Source: Crambe crambe
Lineage: Eukaryota; Porifera; Demospongiae; Poecilosclerida; Crambeidae
Direction of reading: 5' to 3'
NCBI GenBank assembly: GCA_963924555.1
Contig: OZ004593.1
Coordinates: 3,840,480-3,904,479 of the forward strand
DNA length: 64,000 nucleotides
Shown here: positions 21,038 through 32,174 of the stretch, piece by piece
How positions within the stretch are numbered: position 1 is the first letter of the stretch
How the letters are laid out: each line of letters starts with the position of its first letter
Notes under the pieces: model-generated
What the model was told of the DNA's origin: nothing
Databases searched by the model: none
What the model saw: only the letters and a program-made list of their open reading frames with translations
Translations under genes and position numbers: made by a program

Positions 21038-21735
21038 CACAGCGAAAAATCTACAACTTGTAACAGGTCTGGATTGCCCCACATACCAGTTATGACCTGT
21101 ACACAGGTCTGTAACGGGTCAGTAAAATCTACAAGTCTGTAAAAGGTCCGTATTTTTGGACTGTATCAGACCTGCTGCCCCACCTAGTCTCGTGAACCAG
21201 ACCCTACGTGCGAAATGCGGAAGGGTCTGGTGAGTGTGCTATACCAGTTTTGTTGCAGAGGAATTTGATTACATGCCCACAAACCTATGAATTTCATTAC
21301 TAATAACATGTGCGCGCAAAGCGCTCTCTTCTTGCTTTCTCTTCAGGTGGTGAGTCGAGTAAAGCTGCTATCTTTGCTATCGCTAACCTGATATCATGAG
21401 ACTTCTCCATCAATGTAGTTCAACTGCGACTGTGATAAAATAATTTGCAAACCCAGTCGCATTTTATTAATCTTTACGTGAGCACGTGATTCTCCATAAG
21501 CAATACATGTAAAGTATTATCGTTCAAATTCCTGGGGAATGCAACAAAACTGGTATAGCACACTCACCAGACCCTTCCGCATTTCACGCGTAGGGTCTGG
21601 TTCACGAGACTACTGCCCCACCAACTGCCTACAGATCAAAAATTAGTACTTCTGGTGCCTAGGGTTTACGGATTTTTGTTCTGTTACATACCTGTTACAG
21701 AATGCTTACAAGTTGTAGATTTTTCGCTGTGTACG
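21038..21735. mobile_element. Nested foldbacks (outer ACAGCGAAAAATCTACAAC, inner AGTCTCGTGAACCAGACCC)
   Basis: The outer pair, ACAGCGAAAAATCTACAACT near 21038 and its reverse complement near 21710, encloses a second element at 21187-21613. The inner element has ~70-bp inverted ends (AGTCTCGTGAACCAGACCCT... and ...AGGGTCTGGTTCACGAGACT). The same inner terminus recurs inside the 151-bp repeat at 46143-46775 and, diverged, in gene A exon 1. Confidence 0.8.
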
Positions 21736-22030
21736 GTCTATTTAGAAACCTGAGAGCCCTGGGCTGTAGCGTCCCGAGCGCAGTGAGGATGCTACTAAGG
21801 GCCCGAAGGTTTCTAAACAGACCGTAGATCCCGTTGGTCGACTATAGCCAATCACTGGAGTTGTTTAACTTACCTCAACACGCACTTGGAAACAATAACC
21901 ATGGTTTTTAAATGCAACAAACATGAATCAGAGCGCACCTAGAAACAATAACCGTGGCCACCGCGATCGATCGCGATGCATTGCTAGAATTGGACCAATT
22001 GGAATGACCATCTTTATCGGATTTACCTGA
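21735..22030 (+). repeat. Dispersed repeat; inverted partner at 39060-39365
   Basis: It opens with a palindromic CGGTCTATTTAGAAACC...GGTTTCTAAACAGACCG hairpin. It then has GATCCCGTTGGTCGA, CAATCACTGGAGTT and TGGACCAATTGGAATGACCA. The same blocks occur in reverse order on the other strand at 39110-39360. Confidence 0.8.
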
Positions 22031-22420
22031 ATTCTGGCGTGATTCTAAGTGCAGTGAATAGAATTCACCAAATGGACCAATGAGATTCCTTGATTGTGAC
22101 TAGCTATAGTCTAAATAGTTACCTTGTATTGCAAGTCTCCCATCATATTCAGACCCCTTATAGAATGATCGAGGGGCTGCAATTTATCAGTTTTAAAATT
22201 GAACAAAATAAAGTGAGCTTCATGGGAAACAGCCTCAGCAGCAGTCACAATATAGACTTGTGGATTTCCCCAATATTTCTTATCCTTTTTCATAGCTATG
22301 AACAAGTTTGTAGATTTATCAACTATGATTTTTTTTTCAGAAATGATTTACCTTTCTTATAAATTTCAATCTGTTTATGTAATAAACCTAAAAAGACAAA
22401 AATAATGTTCAATAATTACA
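22031..22420. other. No gene seen
   Basis: Two overlapping short frames on opposite strands (22090-22362 and 22111-22305) have no recognisable features. Confidence 0.4.
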
Positions 22421-22640
22421 TACCAAGTAGAAAAAAAGATTTTTTTGTAATGTAATGTAATGTAATAATCAAAGCACGTTTCTTTACTGCGTACCACAGC
22501 TTCACTGCCATCATGGATCTCTAGACCTTTTCCTTTCTACTAACTTAGAGCGCCTAACTCTACTTTGTTACGGACTGTGCATCAGGTCAGAAATTGTACT
22601 ACCGTCTCCATTGTGACATGCAGACAGAGATGAGACTCTG
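22421..22640. repeat. Partial TACCAAGTAG element
   Basis: It starts with TACCAAGTAGAAAAAAAG and a TAATG run. It then matches 9840-9970 (CATCACTGATCTCTA-like, GAGCGCCTAACTCTACTTTGTT, GCATCAGGTCAGAAATTGTAC). Confidence 0.7.
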
Positions 22641-22689
22641 CTAACTAGTGTGTATGTCCAAGTCTTGTGGCCATCACAGTCACTTCAAT

Positions 22690-23070
22690 TGTAAGGTTTG
22701 CAAAAATGTACCTCTCCCAGTAGGCTGTTCTGGAGGGAGGCCTAAGGGCACTGGTGCCACTGTGTGTCTGGAGGTAGGCCCAAGGGTGTATGGTTACTCT
22801 GTAGGCCATTCTGGAGGGGACTGGTGCCACTGGAGATAGGCCCAAGGGCACTGGTGCCAGTGATGGTTACTCTGTAGGCTGTTCTGGTGCAGGGGGAAGT
22901 CAAGTGGTATGGCATGATTCGAACTCTCATTTAATATAAGGCTTGGATGGATGGCCTGCAAGAAGCAATTTATTAACCTCAGAGATCCCATCCCAGTGCC
23001 AAGAACAGCCTATGGATAACCCTCACTGGTACCAGTGCCCTCAGGCCTATGTCCAGAACTGCCTACTGAC
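22690..23070. repeat. GGCACTGGTGCCA repeat block with inverted copies
   Basis: Degenerate units containing GGCACTGGTGCCA and GTAGGCTGTTCTGG repeat at 22715-22900. They reappear inverted at 22995-23070 (AAGAACAGCCTATGG, ACTGGTACCAGTGCC). Pro-rich and Cys-rich short frames arise from the repeat, and I do not treat them as genes. Confidence 0.6.
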
Positions 23071-23173
23071 ACCAGTGCCCCCACCACTTCCTCCACCACA
23101 ACACATTATCATTTCTATTGCACCTCCACCACTGCCCCCTCCACCAGAACCACAAGACCAAATTTCACACCCT

Positions 23174-23830
23174 ACCTTATCAGAGAGTAAGTAGAAATGG
23201 CACGGACTGCCCCATTGGACTAATACTTAGTATTTTCTCCAGAATACTTCACTCCTACAGTCAGCAACTAATAGACAGAATATCTTCACTGTGAGGACTC
23301 AAGTATGAAGAACAGAAGACAAAGCAGTATCATTTTACAGCAACTTCAAAAATTGCTGGTCGTTCATCATCATCAAACAACTTATTTCAGAAATGGTTCG
23401 CTATGATTTTTATACCACACTACTCAAAATTGACTGCACTATAATCCTTTACATTTAACTCGACATGTTCAAAAATAGCATGTCATTTTCCAACTTAACC
23501 TACAACGTGGCAGACATTTTTATGCCCCACCGACCTTGACCTCACGACAGCAAGTCTTGTCATTAGCTTTCTCTCTCTTGATTCTCAGAGCGTAAATCCT
23601 AGGCACTAGGCACTAATCTGGTTATGAATTAACAGTATATTCAGGTAAAGACCTTAAAAAATTATATACGTATAAACTTAGGGCAATGGCAATCTTATTA
23701 TAAGATAGCATTAGTCCTTCCAGATCATTTTGGCTCACAATATTATGATGAAACCTTCAATGAAGTACATAGCTAGCTACAATACACAAACTTTGGATAG
23801 CAGGATCACAGCATCCAGTTGCCTATAATA
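23174..23830. repeat. Dispersed repeat, partner at 42883-43385
   Basis: Both copies begin next to an AGAGAGTA hairpin half. They share TTGGACTAATNCTTAG, GTTCATCATCATCAAACAAC, TTTTATACCACACTACT, AAAATAGCNTGTCATTTTCC and a 3' block ending AGCTACAATACA. The 3' block keeps traces of a coding frame in the partner. Confidence 0.75.
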
Positions 23831-23907
23831 ACTAGAAAAGTAGGGATGACTGTCTGCTGTTCAAAAAAGTTCAGCAACAAGAGAATGAACTTCAGTCAAG
23901 TAACCCC

Positions 23908-24015
23908 TTACCCAATGCACAAATAACATGCGCTGTATGCTGCTCTACTTAGTATGTCGGTTACACTGAAGAAAAAAAGCCTACCTCTTGTCTGAAATCT
24001 TCTTCTTGATATTAT
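23908..24015 (-). CDS. Gene A exon 13 (cytoplasmic tail, tentative)
   Basis: A pyrimidine-rich acceptor (CTTTTACCCACATAG) leads in phase 0 to IISRRRFQTRGRLFF and on to TAA, about 35 residues in all. A basic stretch directly after the membrane segment is typical of the cytoplasmic side of a type I protein. The end of the gene is the least certain part of the model. Alternative acceptors exist a little upstream. Confidence 0.35.
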   Translation of the reverse strand: MISRRRFQTRGRLFFFSVTDILSRAAYSACYLCIG

Positions 24016-24177
24016 CTATGTGGGTAAAAGATAGAAAGCAGACATTACACTTGATATCACACAACAGTCTAGCTTTGCTAGCTTGGTGTTTGATAATCAT
24101 GATTTTGCCAGATTCTTGAGTCACCCAATAGAAACTGACCAGAGTACAACATTCGAGTTTGAATTTTATATGATCAC

Positions 24178-24302
24178 CTTGAATCCAAAGCCAATCCAAG
24201 AAATAAAACATAATACTAACGACAGCAATAGGGAGACAACCAAAAATGTCATCACTGTCATATCTTGCTCATTATATATGATCTTTAGTAAAGTACGGCC
24301 TT
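24178..24302 (-). CDS. Gene A exon 12 (transmembrane segment)
   Basis: A 125-base exon. The acceptor TATATCATAG enters in phase 1 and the donor is AAG|GTGATC, phase 0. It encodes a juxtamembrane stretch and then a strongly hydrophobic run (MTFLVVSLLLSLVLCFISWI), the only membrane helix in the model apart from the signal peptide. It would anchor the protein with the long N-terminal part outside the cell or in a lumen. Confidence 0.6.
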
Positions 24303-24356
24303 CTATGATATAATAGACAATAACATGAAACAAGTGGTGAATAATACAATGAGTAC

Positions 24357-24493
24357 CTTTAATATTCACTAAGCTTAAGGGAAAAAGAAGAGTATCGACT
24401 ATCTCCTTCGACTTCCTACAAATCTCATTTGGGTAATACACCACCACATGGATGGAACATAATCTAACAAATTCCTCAGTTTGAAACTGTTCT
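24357..24493 (-). CDS. Gene A exon 11
   Basis: A 137-base exon. It has a strong acceptor (TTTTTTCCATCCTCACAG), enters in phase 2 and leaves in phase 1 (AAAG|GTACTC). It encodes EQFQTEEFVRLCSIHVVVYY and a Cys-containing linker. The phases match exons 10 and 12. Confidence 0.6.
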
Positions 24494-24551
24494 CTGTGAG
24501 GATGGAAAAAAGGTGTTAAGATAAAATAGCGATTAGAGGTATGTAACGTAC

Positions 24552-24730
24552 TTTAAAATAAAGAAAAATACTTTTTTGTTCCTGGTAAAGTCCACTTTAT
24601 AAGAATATTTCGCATCCATCTTCCACAAAGACTTATTGTGAATACTTAATGTACGTAGTAAGAGTTCATCTTCTGGTATAATAACAATATTTTCTGTACA
24701 CTCAACTTCTATTCTATCAAGATTTCTGAG
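24552..24730 (-). CDS. Gene A exon 10
   Basis: A 179-base exon: acceptor TTTCCACCTAAAG in phase 0, donor AAA|GTACGT in phase 2. It encodes LRNLDRIEVECTENIVIIPE and a Trp-containing beta-strand-like stretch (SLWKMDAKYSYKVDF), as expected of an extracellular beta-sandwich. The domain family is not recognised. Confidence 0.6.
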
Positions 24731-25267
24731 CTTTAGGTGGAAAGGGTAAACAATGGTTAAGTATCATTAGAGCTTGACTACAAACAAAATTACAGCATGG
24801 TAGCTGGATATAAGAGCTCTTGGCACAAATAAATATATGTGAAGATCATGGTTTTAAAAATTCCTGTTACATTGCAGTACTACTTTCTATAATAACACTT
24901 AAGTAAAGATATTCCCCTGTACCATTGTAATGATGACGCATGAACTTTCATACAATGCAGTTGCAAACTTAAATAGATCTACTAGGCAAAGTGGATAGTG
25001 TTATATTTCTTATCCTGTAGATTAACAAGTTTCAAAGCTTACTTGTGGTTAAGATCAAAGTACTGTCCTACCGCTTTATATGCCACACAGCAGACTTGTT
25101 CTTTACATAGGCTGAGCCAACAAGGGAGGAGCGGCATATAAAGAAGATCATCAGTACAGTACTTGTAAATTATTATGATAATAGTACAGTAGACCCTAAC
25201 TCTATGTGAGGGCTATATAACCACTACACAGCAAGTTATCTTATTTTTATCTTCTGCCTTCTTGTAG

Positions 25268-25578
25268 ATGCAGACATTCAGACCCTGGAGTGCACACTCA
25301 GATTAAATTGGAAGACCCTCACAAAAATGGAGTATTCACCTAGCCATATCATGGAGGTCTCGTTAAACCTGACAGAGGAGTTTCCGAATTATTCCTCAAA
25401 GATCCACTGTTTTCACTACTAGAGAGCTTTAATCTTAACACCTTCAAAAGTCAAGAGATAATAATGGTACGATATACAACCTATTGGTCAGGGGAAATTG
25501 GAAAAACTATTGCAGTTATAGTAGAATTGATGGAGCTGGATAGAAAACCACAGTCAGAAGATTATAAAATGCAGTAGT
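25268..25578 (+). pseudogene. Unidentified coding relic
   Basis: A plus-strand frame (RHSDPGVHTQIKLEDPHKNG, one stop, then VSELFLKDPLFSLLESFNLN and FKSQEIIMVRYTTYWSGEIG) reads like decayed protein but matches no family I know. It lies in intron 9 of gene A on the opposite strand, so it is probably a transposon relic. Confidence 0.4.
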
Positions 25579-26287
25579 ATTGGAGCACTCTCTAAAAGGG
25601 ATGATGCAGATGCTGCATGTTTCAGAAGCACGTCAGTCACTGAATTCCTATCTTCTTCCTAGACAACCATATCCTCAAGCTACAGCAAGTATTTCTGGAT
25701 AAATCCACTAAAAATTCTACTAGCTAAGACTTGTTGATCCTTGAAAGCACAGTACTCTGCTTAATTATTATTTCTATAATGCGCATGCATATGCAATTGG
25801 TATCTACGTAATACTCAGCTACTAGCTAGCTAGATGTCTAGTCTCTTCACACCTATTTATTTAGCTCAACTAGGTGATTTTTAGAATCACAAATTGGTAT
25901 TTCAGATTCATCTGCATCATCAACCTCTAAGTATAGTTGAATATGAATTATTTGTAACATAAAATATTGCCAAACTATGGTAAATGCAGGAGTTAAGTGC
26001 ATGCAGGCTATTGGTTCTCCTGGCCAGCTCTATGGCTTTAGCAGCTAGCAAGTGTAAGAACAATATTCATGGTAATATAATTTCTCGGGGAGGGGGGGGG
26101 GATGTGTAGCTTGCTTTTAATTTTTAACACTAGATTGTTTCAATATTTTCTGATAGTAACATGCATCCAAAAATATTTTAACAACGAAAAAAGCCAAATT
26201 ATGGGTAAAAAGACCAGAACAAGTGAGGAAAAAAAAAACACTTCTGTGGAAAGAAAATGTAGAGATGAACATTGCTCAAAGGTAGTG

Positions 26288-26440
26288 ATGAAGGTGATCA
26301 ATCTTTGTTTCATACATCCGGCCAGCAATCCCTTATACATAATGCTTAAGCTTAAGCAACGGGTATCTTCAGACTGTGTGTATACGAATGTAGGGATTGT
26401 TGGCTGGATATACAAAACAAAGATGGACCACCTTCATTTG
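26288..26440. mobile_element. Small foldback element
   Basis: The left arm ATGAAGGTGATCAATCTTTG...CCGGCCAGCAATCCC pairs with the right arm GGGATTGTTGGCTGGATATA...AAGATGGACCACCTTCAT around ~55 bases. The overlapping frames at 26102-26470 are produced by it and are rejected as genes. Confidence 0.75.
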
Positions 26441-26783
26441 CTGGTTATTACAGCAAACTGCAATCTTTGATCTTCAGACTGGGAATAATACGCACCCTCA
26501 AACCTTGAGCGATAAACTCCTCGCATTTGGGGATATGACTACAATGGAACCTCTAATTGTGGACAATTTCAGGGCTGGTAATAAGTGTCACAATTAAGGA
26601 GGTGCCCTAAATAAATTAGGGGTGAATTAATTTATATTGCAGAGAGATTGCCTGAATATATGTTTTTGCATTTCAGGAAGTTTACTGTATTGCATATGTA
26701 GTGGGTGTGATTATTACATGTAAGAACTACAGCAAAGATCCTTAGGTAGGGTGATTTGTAATGAGTACACTTTAAGGACTCAC

Positions 26784-26947
26784 CAGCTGCATTTGCCTGG
26801 ATAGTAACTCCATGGATATGGTAATTCCTCTAATCAATTTGTACAATTTTCCAGTATCAGAATTCACAAATAGAGTCAAAGAATCAATATTTTTAAGCTC
26901 AGATTGAGGCAATACATAGTATTCCATTTTAATTATTGGCATTCCAA
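26784..26947 (-). CDS. Gene A exon 9
   Basis: A 164-base exon. Acceptor TTTTTTTAAACAG enters in phase 1 and donor CTG|GTGAGT leaves in phase 0. It encodes VGMPIIKMEYYVLPQSELKN and SLTLFVNSDTGKLYKLIRGI. Alternating hydrophobic residues suggest beta strands. Confidence 0.65.
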
Positions 26948-26997
26948 CTGTTTAAAAAAATAATAAATTAAAATATGGAGGGAAAATTATCTTATAC

Positions 26998-27178
26998 CTT
27001 TAAGATCACACAATTTTTTAATCCTGCCACGATATGTATAGAAAAATTTGGGACAGATGAATTGTTGACTATTCTTCAATGGGTGCATCACTGCTACTGC
27101 CAATTCACATTTATGAATCTTCTCTTTAAAGGGATAAGCTAATTCCATATCCAAGTTGAATACTACAGATTTAGATTC
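26998..27178 (-). CDS. Gene A exon 8
   Basis: A 181-base exon, acceptor ATTCTTAG, phase 0 in and phase 1 out (AAAG|GTATAA). It encodes ESKSVVFNLDMELAYPFKEK and further strands with three Cys (HKCEL, FICPKFF, KLCDLK), which suits a secreted or extracellular region with disulfides. Confidence 0.65.
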
Positions 27179-27229
27179 CTAAGAATTTTTTAAAATCAGA
27201 ATTGAATTAATAATATCAGTATAACATAC

Positions 27230-27289
27230 ATCTTGTATCCAAGTATTGACATTGGCTGATGAGGGATAAACTTTGACAAGGCTAGAACA
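27230..27289 (-). CDS. Gene A exon 7
   Basis: A 60-base exon, phase 0 at both ends: acceptor TCACTTTGCAG and donor GAT|GTATGT. It encodes CSSLVKVYPSSANVNTWIQD. It is short but its phase fits both neighbours. An unseen exon could lie in the 4.5-kb intron before it. Confidence 0.55.
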
Positions 27290-27322
27290 CTGCAAAGTGA
27301 TAATTACATTCCCTCCACCCTA

Positions 27323-27887
27323 TACCAAATAAGAATATAATGTAATGTAATGTTTTCTGCTCTTATATGCACTCTAGAGCTTCATTCTTCCCATCTCAGA
27401 ACTTACTACTCTCATAAAAGAGCCGGAAATTATATGACATCTTCTCTTTCTCAGCCATTGCTCGGCAAATGCTGATAATTCAGTGAGGCCAGCGGAACGG
27501 AACACCAATTTTTTCCCCTAGCTACGTAATTGGACGTCACGTGTACTAACGTGTTATATCGGTGACCCTTTCCCAATTCATGCATGCGAGATAGTTCGAA
27601 TACAGCACTAAAGCTAGCTAGTCAGCCATGAAAGCTTCATGCACGGAGAATTGTGTGGAAAAATCACCAACAACTGGTTGGTTTTCCAGCTTATAAACTA
27701 AGCTATCTGTGTTGTTGCTTGTAGTTTATTACTTGTACCTTGTTGCTCTTCCCTAGGCTTTGGTTGGCATTCAGTTTCTTTGTAGCATGAAATAGCAGCT
27801 AGCTAGCTGAGCTAGATAGATGGAAACCCCATCCCTTGAACAGCTCATTCACTTTTACCGAATATTCTAGCTAACTGCTACTTGGTA
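27323..27887. mobile_element. TACCAAGTAG-terminal element, copy 3
   Basis: Complete copy between TACCAAATAAG and CTACTTGGTATG. It is about 565 bp and shares all internal blocks with 8614-9186 and 9209-9759. It lies in intron 6 of gene A. Confidence 0.8.
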
Positions 27888-27900
27888 TGCGGTTGGCCCT

Positions 27901-27901
<1 letters not shown>

Positions 27902-27969
<68 letters not shown>
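27902..27969. repeat. (ATA)n microsatellite
   Basis: About 68 bases of perfect ATA repeats between two mobile elements. It produces a spurious poly-Ile frame. Confidence 0.95.
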
Positions 27970-29368
27970 CAGAGACACTCTAAGTAGGGATGGCAGGTCA
28001 AAGGTCATAGGTCTGGATAAACTAAAACTCTTCTCTACAGGTTCTCAGACAGTTACAGTGAATCTTTACATCTACACAGAAGAGAGAAGAATGTTCAAAA
28101 AATCTAAATAAGAAAAATGATATCTAAAATTGACTTTAGTTCTGTTTCTTTATAATTATAATAACATAAGATCGATGCCTCGACTTACTGATCAAAATTC
28201 TGTATTGGTCATCTGTTAGAGCGGCACCTAGAGACTGATCTTTTGGTATTAGTTTTGACTAAGGTTCCAGCAATTATCTGCTCGCCAAGTAAAGACTACG
28301 CATGTGCTCAAAGTTGATGATGTACCTACATATTCTGCACATGCTATCCACGATATTCATGAATTTCTAGTACAAAGTCGATATAATAATTTGACTGGAC
28401 TCTTTCTTCTGCGTGTAAGAGTCTGGCCCGCGGGAGATTATTTATTGCCTCATTTATAGCGATTGTCCTTTCATGAAGGAGCTCACTGCTTCTATTTGTT
28501 TGACTTTTAGAATTGAGTAGCCAAGCCTACGTCCTTCTTGAATAGCTTCAAGAAATCTTGAGGTATCTTTTTACTCACACTATTTCAACTGAGTCATGAC
28601 GTATCTACAATATGCGTGGCGCGTGCTGCTGCTTATTCAACAGAACTAAGTTGGTATAGCCAGACTCTTTCAGCATCCGAGAGTCTGGCCTGAGATATCC
28701 ATACACTAAGCCACGCATGCATGGTAGGGGGTGGGGCCACATGGCTAGCTACAGCCTAATAGCTATAGAGCTAAGGTTCAGTTCAGTAGCTCTTAAGTTT
28801 AGCTAGCTAAGCAAGGTCTTCAGTTTAGTTCTTATCTGATGGTGTTCCAGTCACTCTTTACTCCACTACAGTACAGATGTTCATCAGTACTTGGCTGTAG
28901 TCACTTCACACATGTCATTCACATTACTGTTGCTGTAAAGTTTGATTTTAAATAATAGACAAACTTAATAGCTAAACAAATTCTTCAATAACCAGTGACT
29001 GTGTATGTACCTATAAAAGAAAGAGGTTTAGGCTTTGTATAGTACTGTACTGTAGCTTCATGTCAAAATAACCACTGCATACTCTCAGTTGAAGTGACGG
29101 TCATTGCTGCCACCCTCAATTCTTTATATACATAAACTTACTTTCTTATTATGAAAGGAAAAGCACTAAGAAATGATATATATATATATAAACAAGTGAG
29201 TGCAAAAAATTTCTTCTAAATAAGTAGGGATAGCCTAAAATCTAGATGGGCTTTATAATGTACTGCAGCCTCGTATTACAACTGCTATAGGCAGTTGATG
29301 TAAAAGTAGGGATTGTTTTCATACGAGGCTGCAGTATATCATACAGCCCAGCTAGATTTTCCCTATTT
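27966..29368 (-). mobile_element. Composite repeat, inverted relative of the 33.7-36.7 kb array
   Basis: On the plus strand it starts with a degenerate AGAGAGTGC hairpin and TAAGTAGGGATGGCAGGTCA, a block also seen inverted at 35600-35834 and 36490-36725. It continues with GATCGATGCCTCGACTTACTG and GTTAGAGCGGCACCTAGAG (inverted relatives of 34640-34745). It ends with a truncated ACAAGTGAGTGCAAAAAA foldback at 29192-29368. The middle (28260-28800) is unrelated sequence and holds a CCAGACTCT palindrome. Confidence 0.75.
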
Positions 29369-29419
29369 AATTATATTAATTGCAGCGAGCGAGCTAACTC
29401 TCAGGTCATGACTCATCTA

Positions 29420-29570
29420 TAGCCCCGTTTACACGGGAGCTCTAACCCGGATTCGCTTCGCGTGTGAACGGTGCCAACCTGGATTCCAATCCGGGTAGCC
29501 CAACCCACATCAATTAGGTGGATTGGAGTCAGGATTGGATCTCAACCTGGCATGTAAACACAGCTTAAGT
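29420..29570. mobile_element. Short AGCCCCGTTTACACG element
   Basis: About 150 bp. The ends are loosely inverted (AGCCCCGTTTACACGGG... and ...CATGTAAACACAGCTT). The interior has a CCAACCTGGATTCCAATCCG / GATTGGAGTCAGGATTGG palindrome. Confidence 0.6.
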
Positions 29571-30247
29571 CTACACTCCAAAATGCCCCAGGCATACATA
29601 GGTACAGTATGTAGTGCCTGCTCTTGCATGCTCCAATAATTGTAATCAAGCTAGATTGTTTTCTACCATAGAGGCACTAGGCTTATCAAAGTGAATTGTA
29701 GGCACTTGGCTTATCTAAGTGCTTGTGGTAAGTATTTACAGCTTTTGATGTGTGGAGCTTTCTGGTTGGAATCACCACTTACATGACTCTTGTCTCTGAT
29801 GCAATATCAAGCACTGGAGCCTATACTGTCTAAAGCTAAAATAGTAGTTGTAACTTATCTAATACATATAGCTAACAGGGGTGTATCCACAGAATTTTGA
29901 GTGGCCTGGTGTGCTTGTGTGTGAGATCACCATGCCCACTTTATCCTTTACCCACTTATCAGAAGGATGCTAATGTGATCATGATTCTTGAAGGTACATA
30001 TAATCACTTAGCTAACTCTGCAGGCATTGGATGAAATTATAATTATTAATTGGATAATAAAAGTGGTCTGGTGAAAACCTGAGTGGTGGATACACCCCTA
30101 TATAAACTAAATAGCAAAATCTTCTAAATAGTTGTAGCACTAAAGAATGCTTGCTCGCTCGCTGTCAAATGAATGACTCTCAGGTCATGACTCATTGAAA
30201 TTGTAGATATATTATATCTATGTCTACGCTCCAGGCGTACGTTGGTA
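29571..30247. other. Intron sequence, no exon seen
   Basis: Lies in gene A intron 6. AT-rich, with no minus-strand frame bounded by plausible splice sites. Confidence 0.4.
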
Positions 30248-31041
30248 TGGTCATAGATTGTATAGACTACGTAACCGGGATTGGAAACGCCCCATAGCAA
30301 CAATACAATCTGCGCGGTACAATCCGTATTGCAGTGCGTGGAAGAGCTGAAGAAGCCAAACGTGGAGGAATCGACCTTTCAAAGTTCAGAAGTAAGTCCA
30401 TAGCATAGCTAGTAACTTCAGCACCTTACTCCTGCAAAAAGCAAATTTTTTGCTGCTAGGATACCCATACCATTCTGTTTTAGCTTTGTGTACCTGTATC
30501 CCCTTACATGAAAGAATAGATTTGCAACTTACAGTTTCAGAGTTTAGTGTACACTCTACTTCATGCCCTCATACCTAAAATGTAGTGAACTTTGCATGTA
30601 TTCAAGAGTTTCAGCCAATAGTTCACATTTGCTGGGTGTGTCTTTGCGTACCTTTATTGAAAAAGTGAAGTAGTTTCTAGTGGCCCCAATTTATATTCAT
30701 AACAAGCAGTTATTCCTTCATGCCCTCCACCTATGCTTTCCAAATGTATGCATTCCCTTGCCGAGAAAAAGCTCAATGATTAGAGAATATTATATTCCTC
30801 AGGGATGATCGACTGAGAGGGAGGCTTCAATATCTTCACTCATAGTTTGGGCAGAGAACAAGAAGGTGCAGAGGTGAAGAAGAACCTGGAAGAAATCACC
30901 AGGATCAATGGCTGCACACTTAATACCCAAATTTGATAATTATTCTTGTTGTGTTAATTAATGCGGGCATGCGCAATAAGGAGTGGCCCGGCAGTTTATA
31001 TTGCGTTTCCAATCCCGGTTATGTAGTCTATACAATCTATG
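30248..31041. mobile_element. DNA element with 40-bp terminal inverted repeats
   Basis: CATAGATTGTATAGACTACG, then TAACCGGGATTGGAAACGC, at the left end is mirrored by GCGTTTCCAATCCCGGTTAT and GTAGTCTATACAATCTATG at the right end. The element is about 794 bp. Just inside the left end is an exon-like frame (TIRIAVRGRAEEAKRGGIDL, then SKFR) followed by GTAAGT near 30391. A charged stretch lies near 30850-30905. It is probably a deletion derivative of a larger transposon, superfamily unknown. Confidence 0.7.
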
Positions 31042-31267
31042 GTTTTAAAAGCATAAATGGAATAGCTATCAGCACAAAAGCCATAGGAATATAGCTAGGA
31101 ACATGTGCTAAGCTAGGGCTGAGACAGCTAGTTGTACAGAAGGAAGGAAGCTTAGGAAGGAAGCTTAGGAAGCATAGATTGAGAAACTTAGCAAGGTAAT
31201 GCTGGCCCAGAGAAAACAATGCCTCAGACATCAAATAGCAGATGCTAGCTAGCTACTAAAGAATGGA

Positions 31268-31700
31268 TCAAATTAGAAAGCTGATAAACTCAGATGTAGA
31301 AGGGAGATTCAGCGTGCTTCCAAGACTGCTGTTCAAACAGAAAGAAGAAAGTAGGCAAGACATTCTGCTCAAGGCACAGCTATGGAGAAAAGACAGCGCT
31401 TTAAGAAGATTGCAAGTCAGCAGTTGATGTCACAGACAGCTGAGGAAAAGAGAGGCCAGTCTCAGAGAATGCAGACAATCAAAAAGAGAGGCTATTCTCA
31501 CCCTTGCTAAAAGGGAACACGCATCACATTCAGCACATCACAGACAGCACTTGAGAGAGAGTGCAAGTCACCAGTTGATGTCACAGACAGCTGAGGAAAG
31601 AGAGGCCAGTCTCAAAGAATGGAGACCAGAGATTGTCTTCAGAAAGAGAATTGTTTCACCCTTGCTAAAAGGAAAAATGCATCACATTCAGTTCAGGCTT
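31268..31700 (+). pseudogene. Arg/Glu-rich repeated coding relic
   Basis: Two diverged units of about 180 bp each encode SQQLMSQTAEE-like and ASHQLMSQTAEEREASLKEW segments. Repeats of the type (R)xxxxTAEERxxRL are common in the N-terminal region of animal Helitron/PIF1-like and related transposon proteins, so a transposon origin is likely. Stops and frameshifts break it. It lies in gene A intron 6 on the opposite strand. Confidence 0.45.
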
Positions 31701-31755
31701 GCCTACAATGCATTGCATTTATCTAGTAACTCGAGCTTAACAGTAAATCACTTAC

Positions 31756-32174
31756 TTTTCCTTTGTTAGTGATTGTGGCAGACAAATCTGCTCCAGTTTG
31801 ATATATTAGTGATGGTGATTTGTTTGGAAGACTAATCTGTACATCAATCTCATGACATCTCACAGGTAAGCTTGGTTTCAAAATGGTGACATTAATGAAA
31901 CTCAAGTGAAAATGGTCGCGTGAAAACTCAGGGAAAAGTAGTATTCTTGCTCTAATTTTCTCTCTCCACTTGCGAGTGATGATAATGTTAGATCTTGGAG
32001 TCAGCATTTTGCTAATACCTGGTGAATTCATTTGTGTTTCCTTATGAAGATCCAAAAAGGCATTTCTACACACATGATCATTACACAATGTGAATCCAGT
32101 AAGTTCTTCCATCCCATATGTTAAACCAGTGGGAAATCTAATGGTGGATTGAAATGGTGCACCAATACAATCTC
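31756..32174 (-). CDS. Gene A exon 6
   Basis: A 419-base exon with strong sites: acceptor CTTTCCATTTTCAG in phase 1, donor AAA|GTAAGT in phase 0. It encodes CIGAPFQSTIRFPTGLTYGM, then a long basic/aromatic region (MLTPRSNIIITRKWREKIRA) and SLPVRCHEIDVQISLPNK. There are several Cys and N-glycosylation-type sites (for example NVT). Part of the predicted ectodomain. No family recognised. Confidence 0.7.

Noticed and set aside
22943-23194. Pro-rich 83-codon frame
   Set aside because: Partly from an inverted repeat block, no splice sites or start context; Pro runs come from CCACC-rich low complexity.
26102-26470. Overlapping frames on both strands
   Set aside because: They cover a foldback element and translate its arms.
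27887-28111. Frame with a long poly-Ile run
   Set aside because: Translation of the ATA microsatellite.
31037-31234. 65-codon hydrophobic minus-strand frame
   Set aside because: Arises from A-rich repeats (GGAAGGAAGCTTAGGAAG) beside a TIR element; no splice context although it lies in gene A intron 6.
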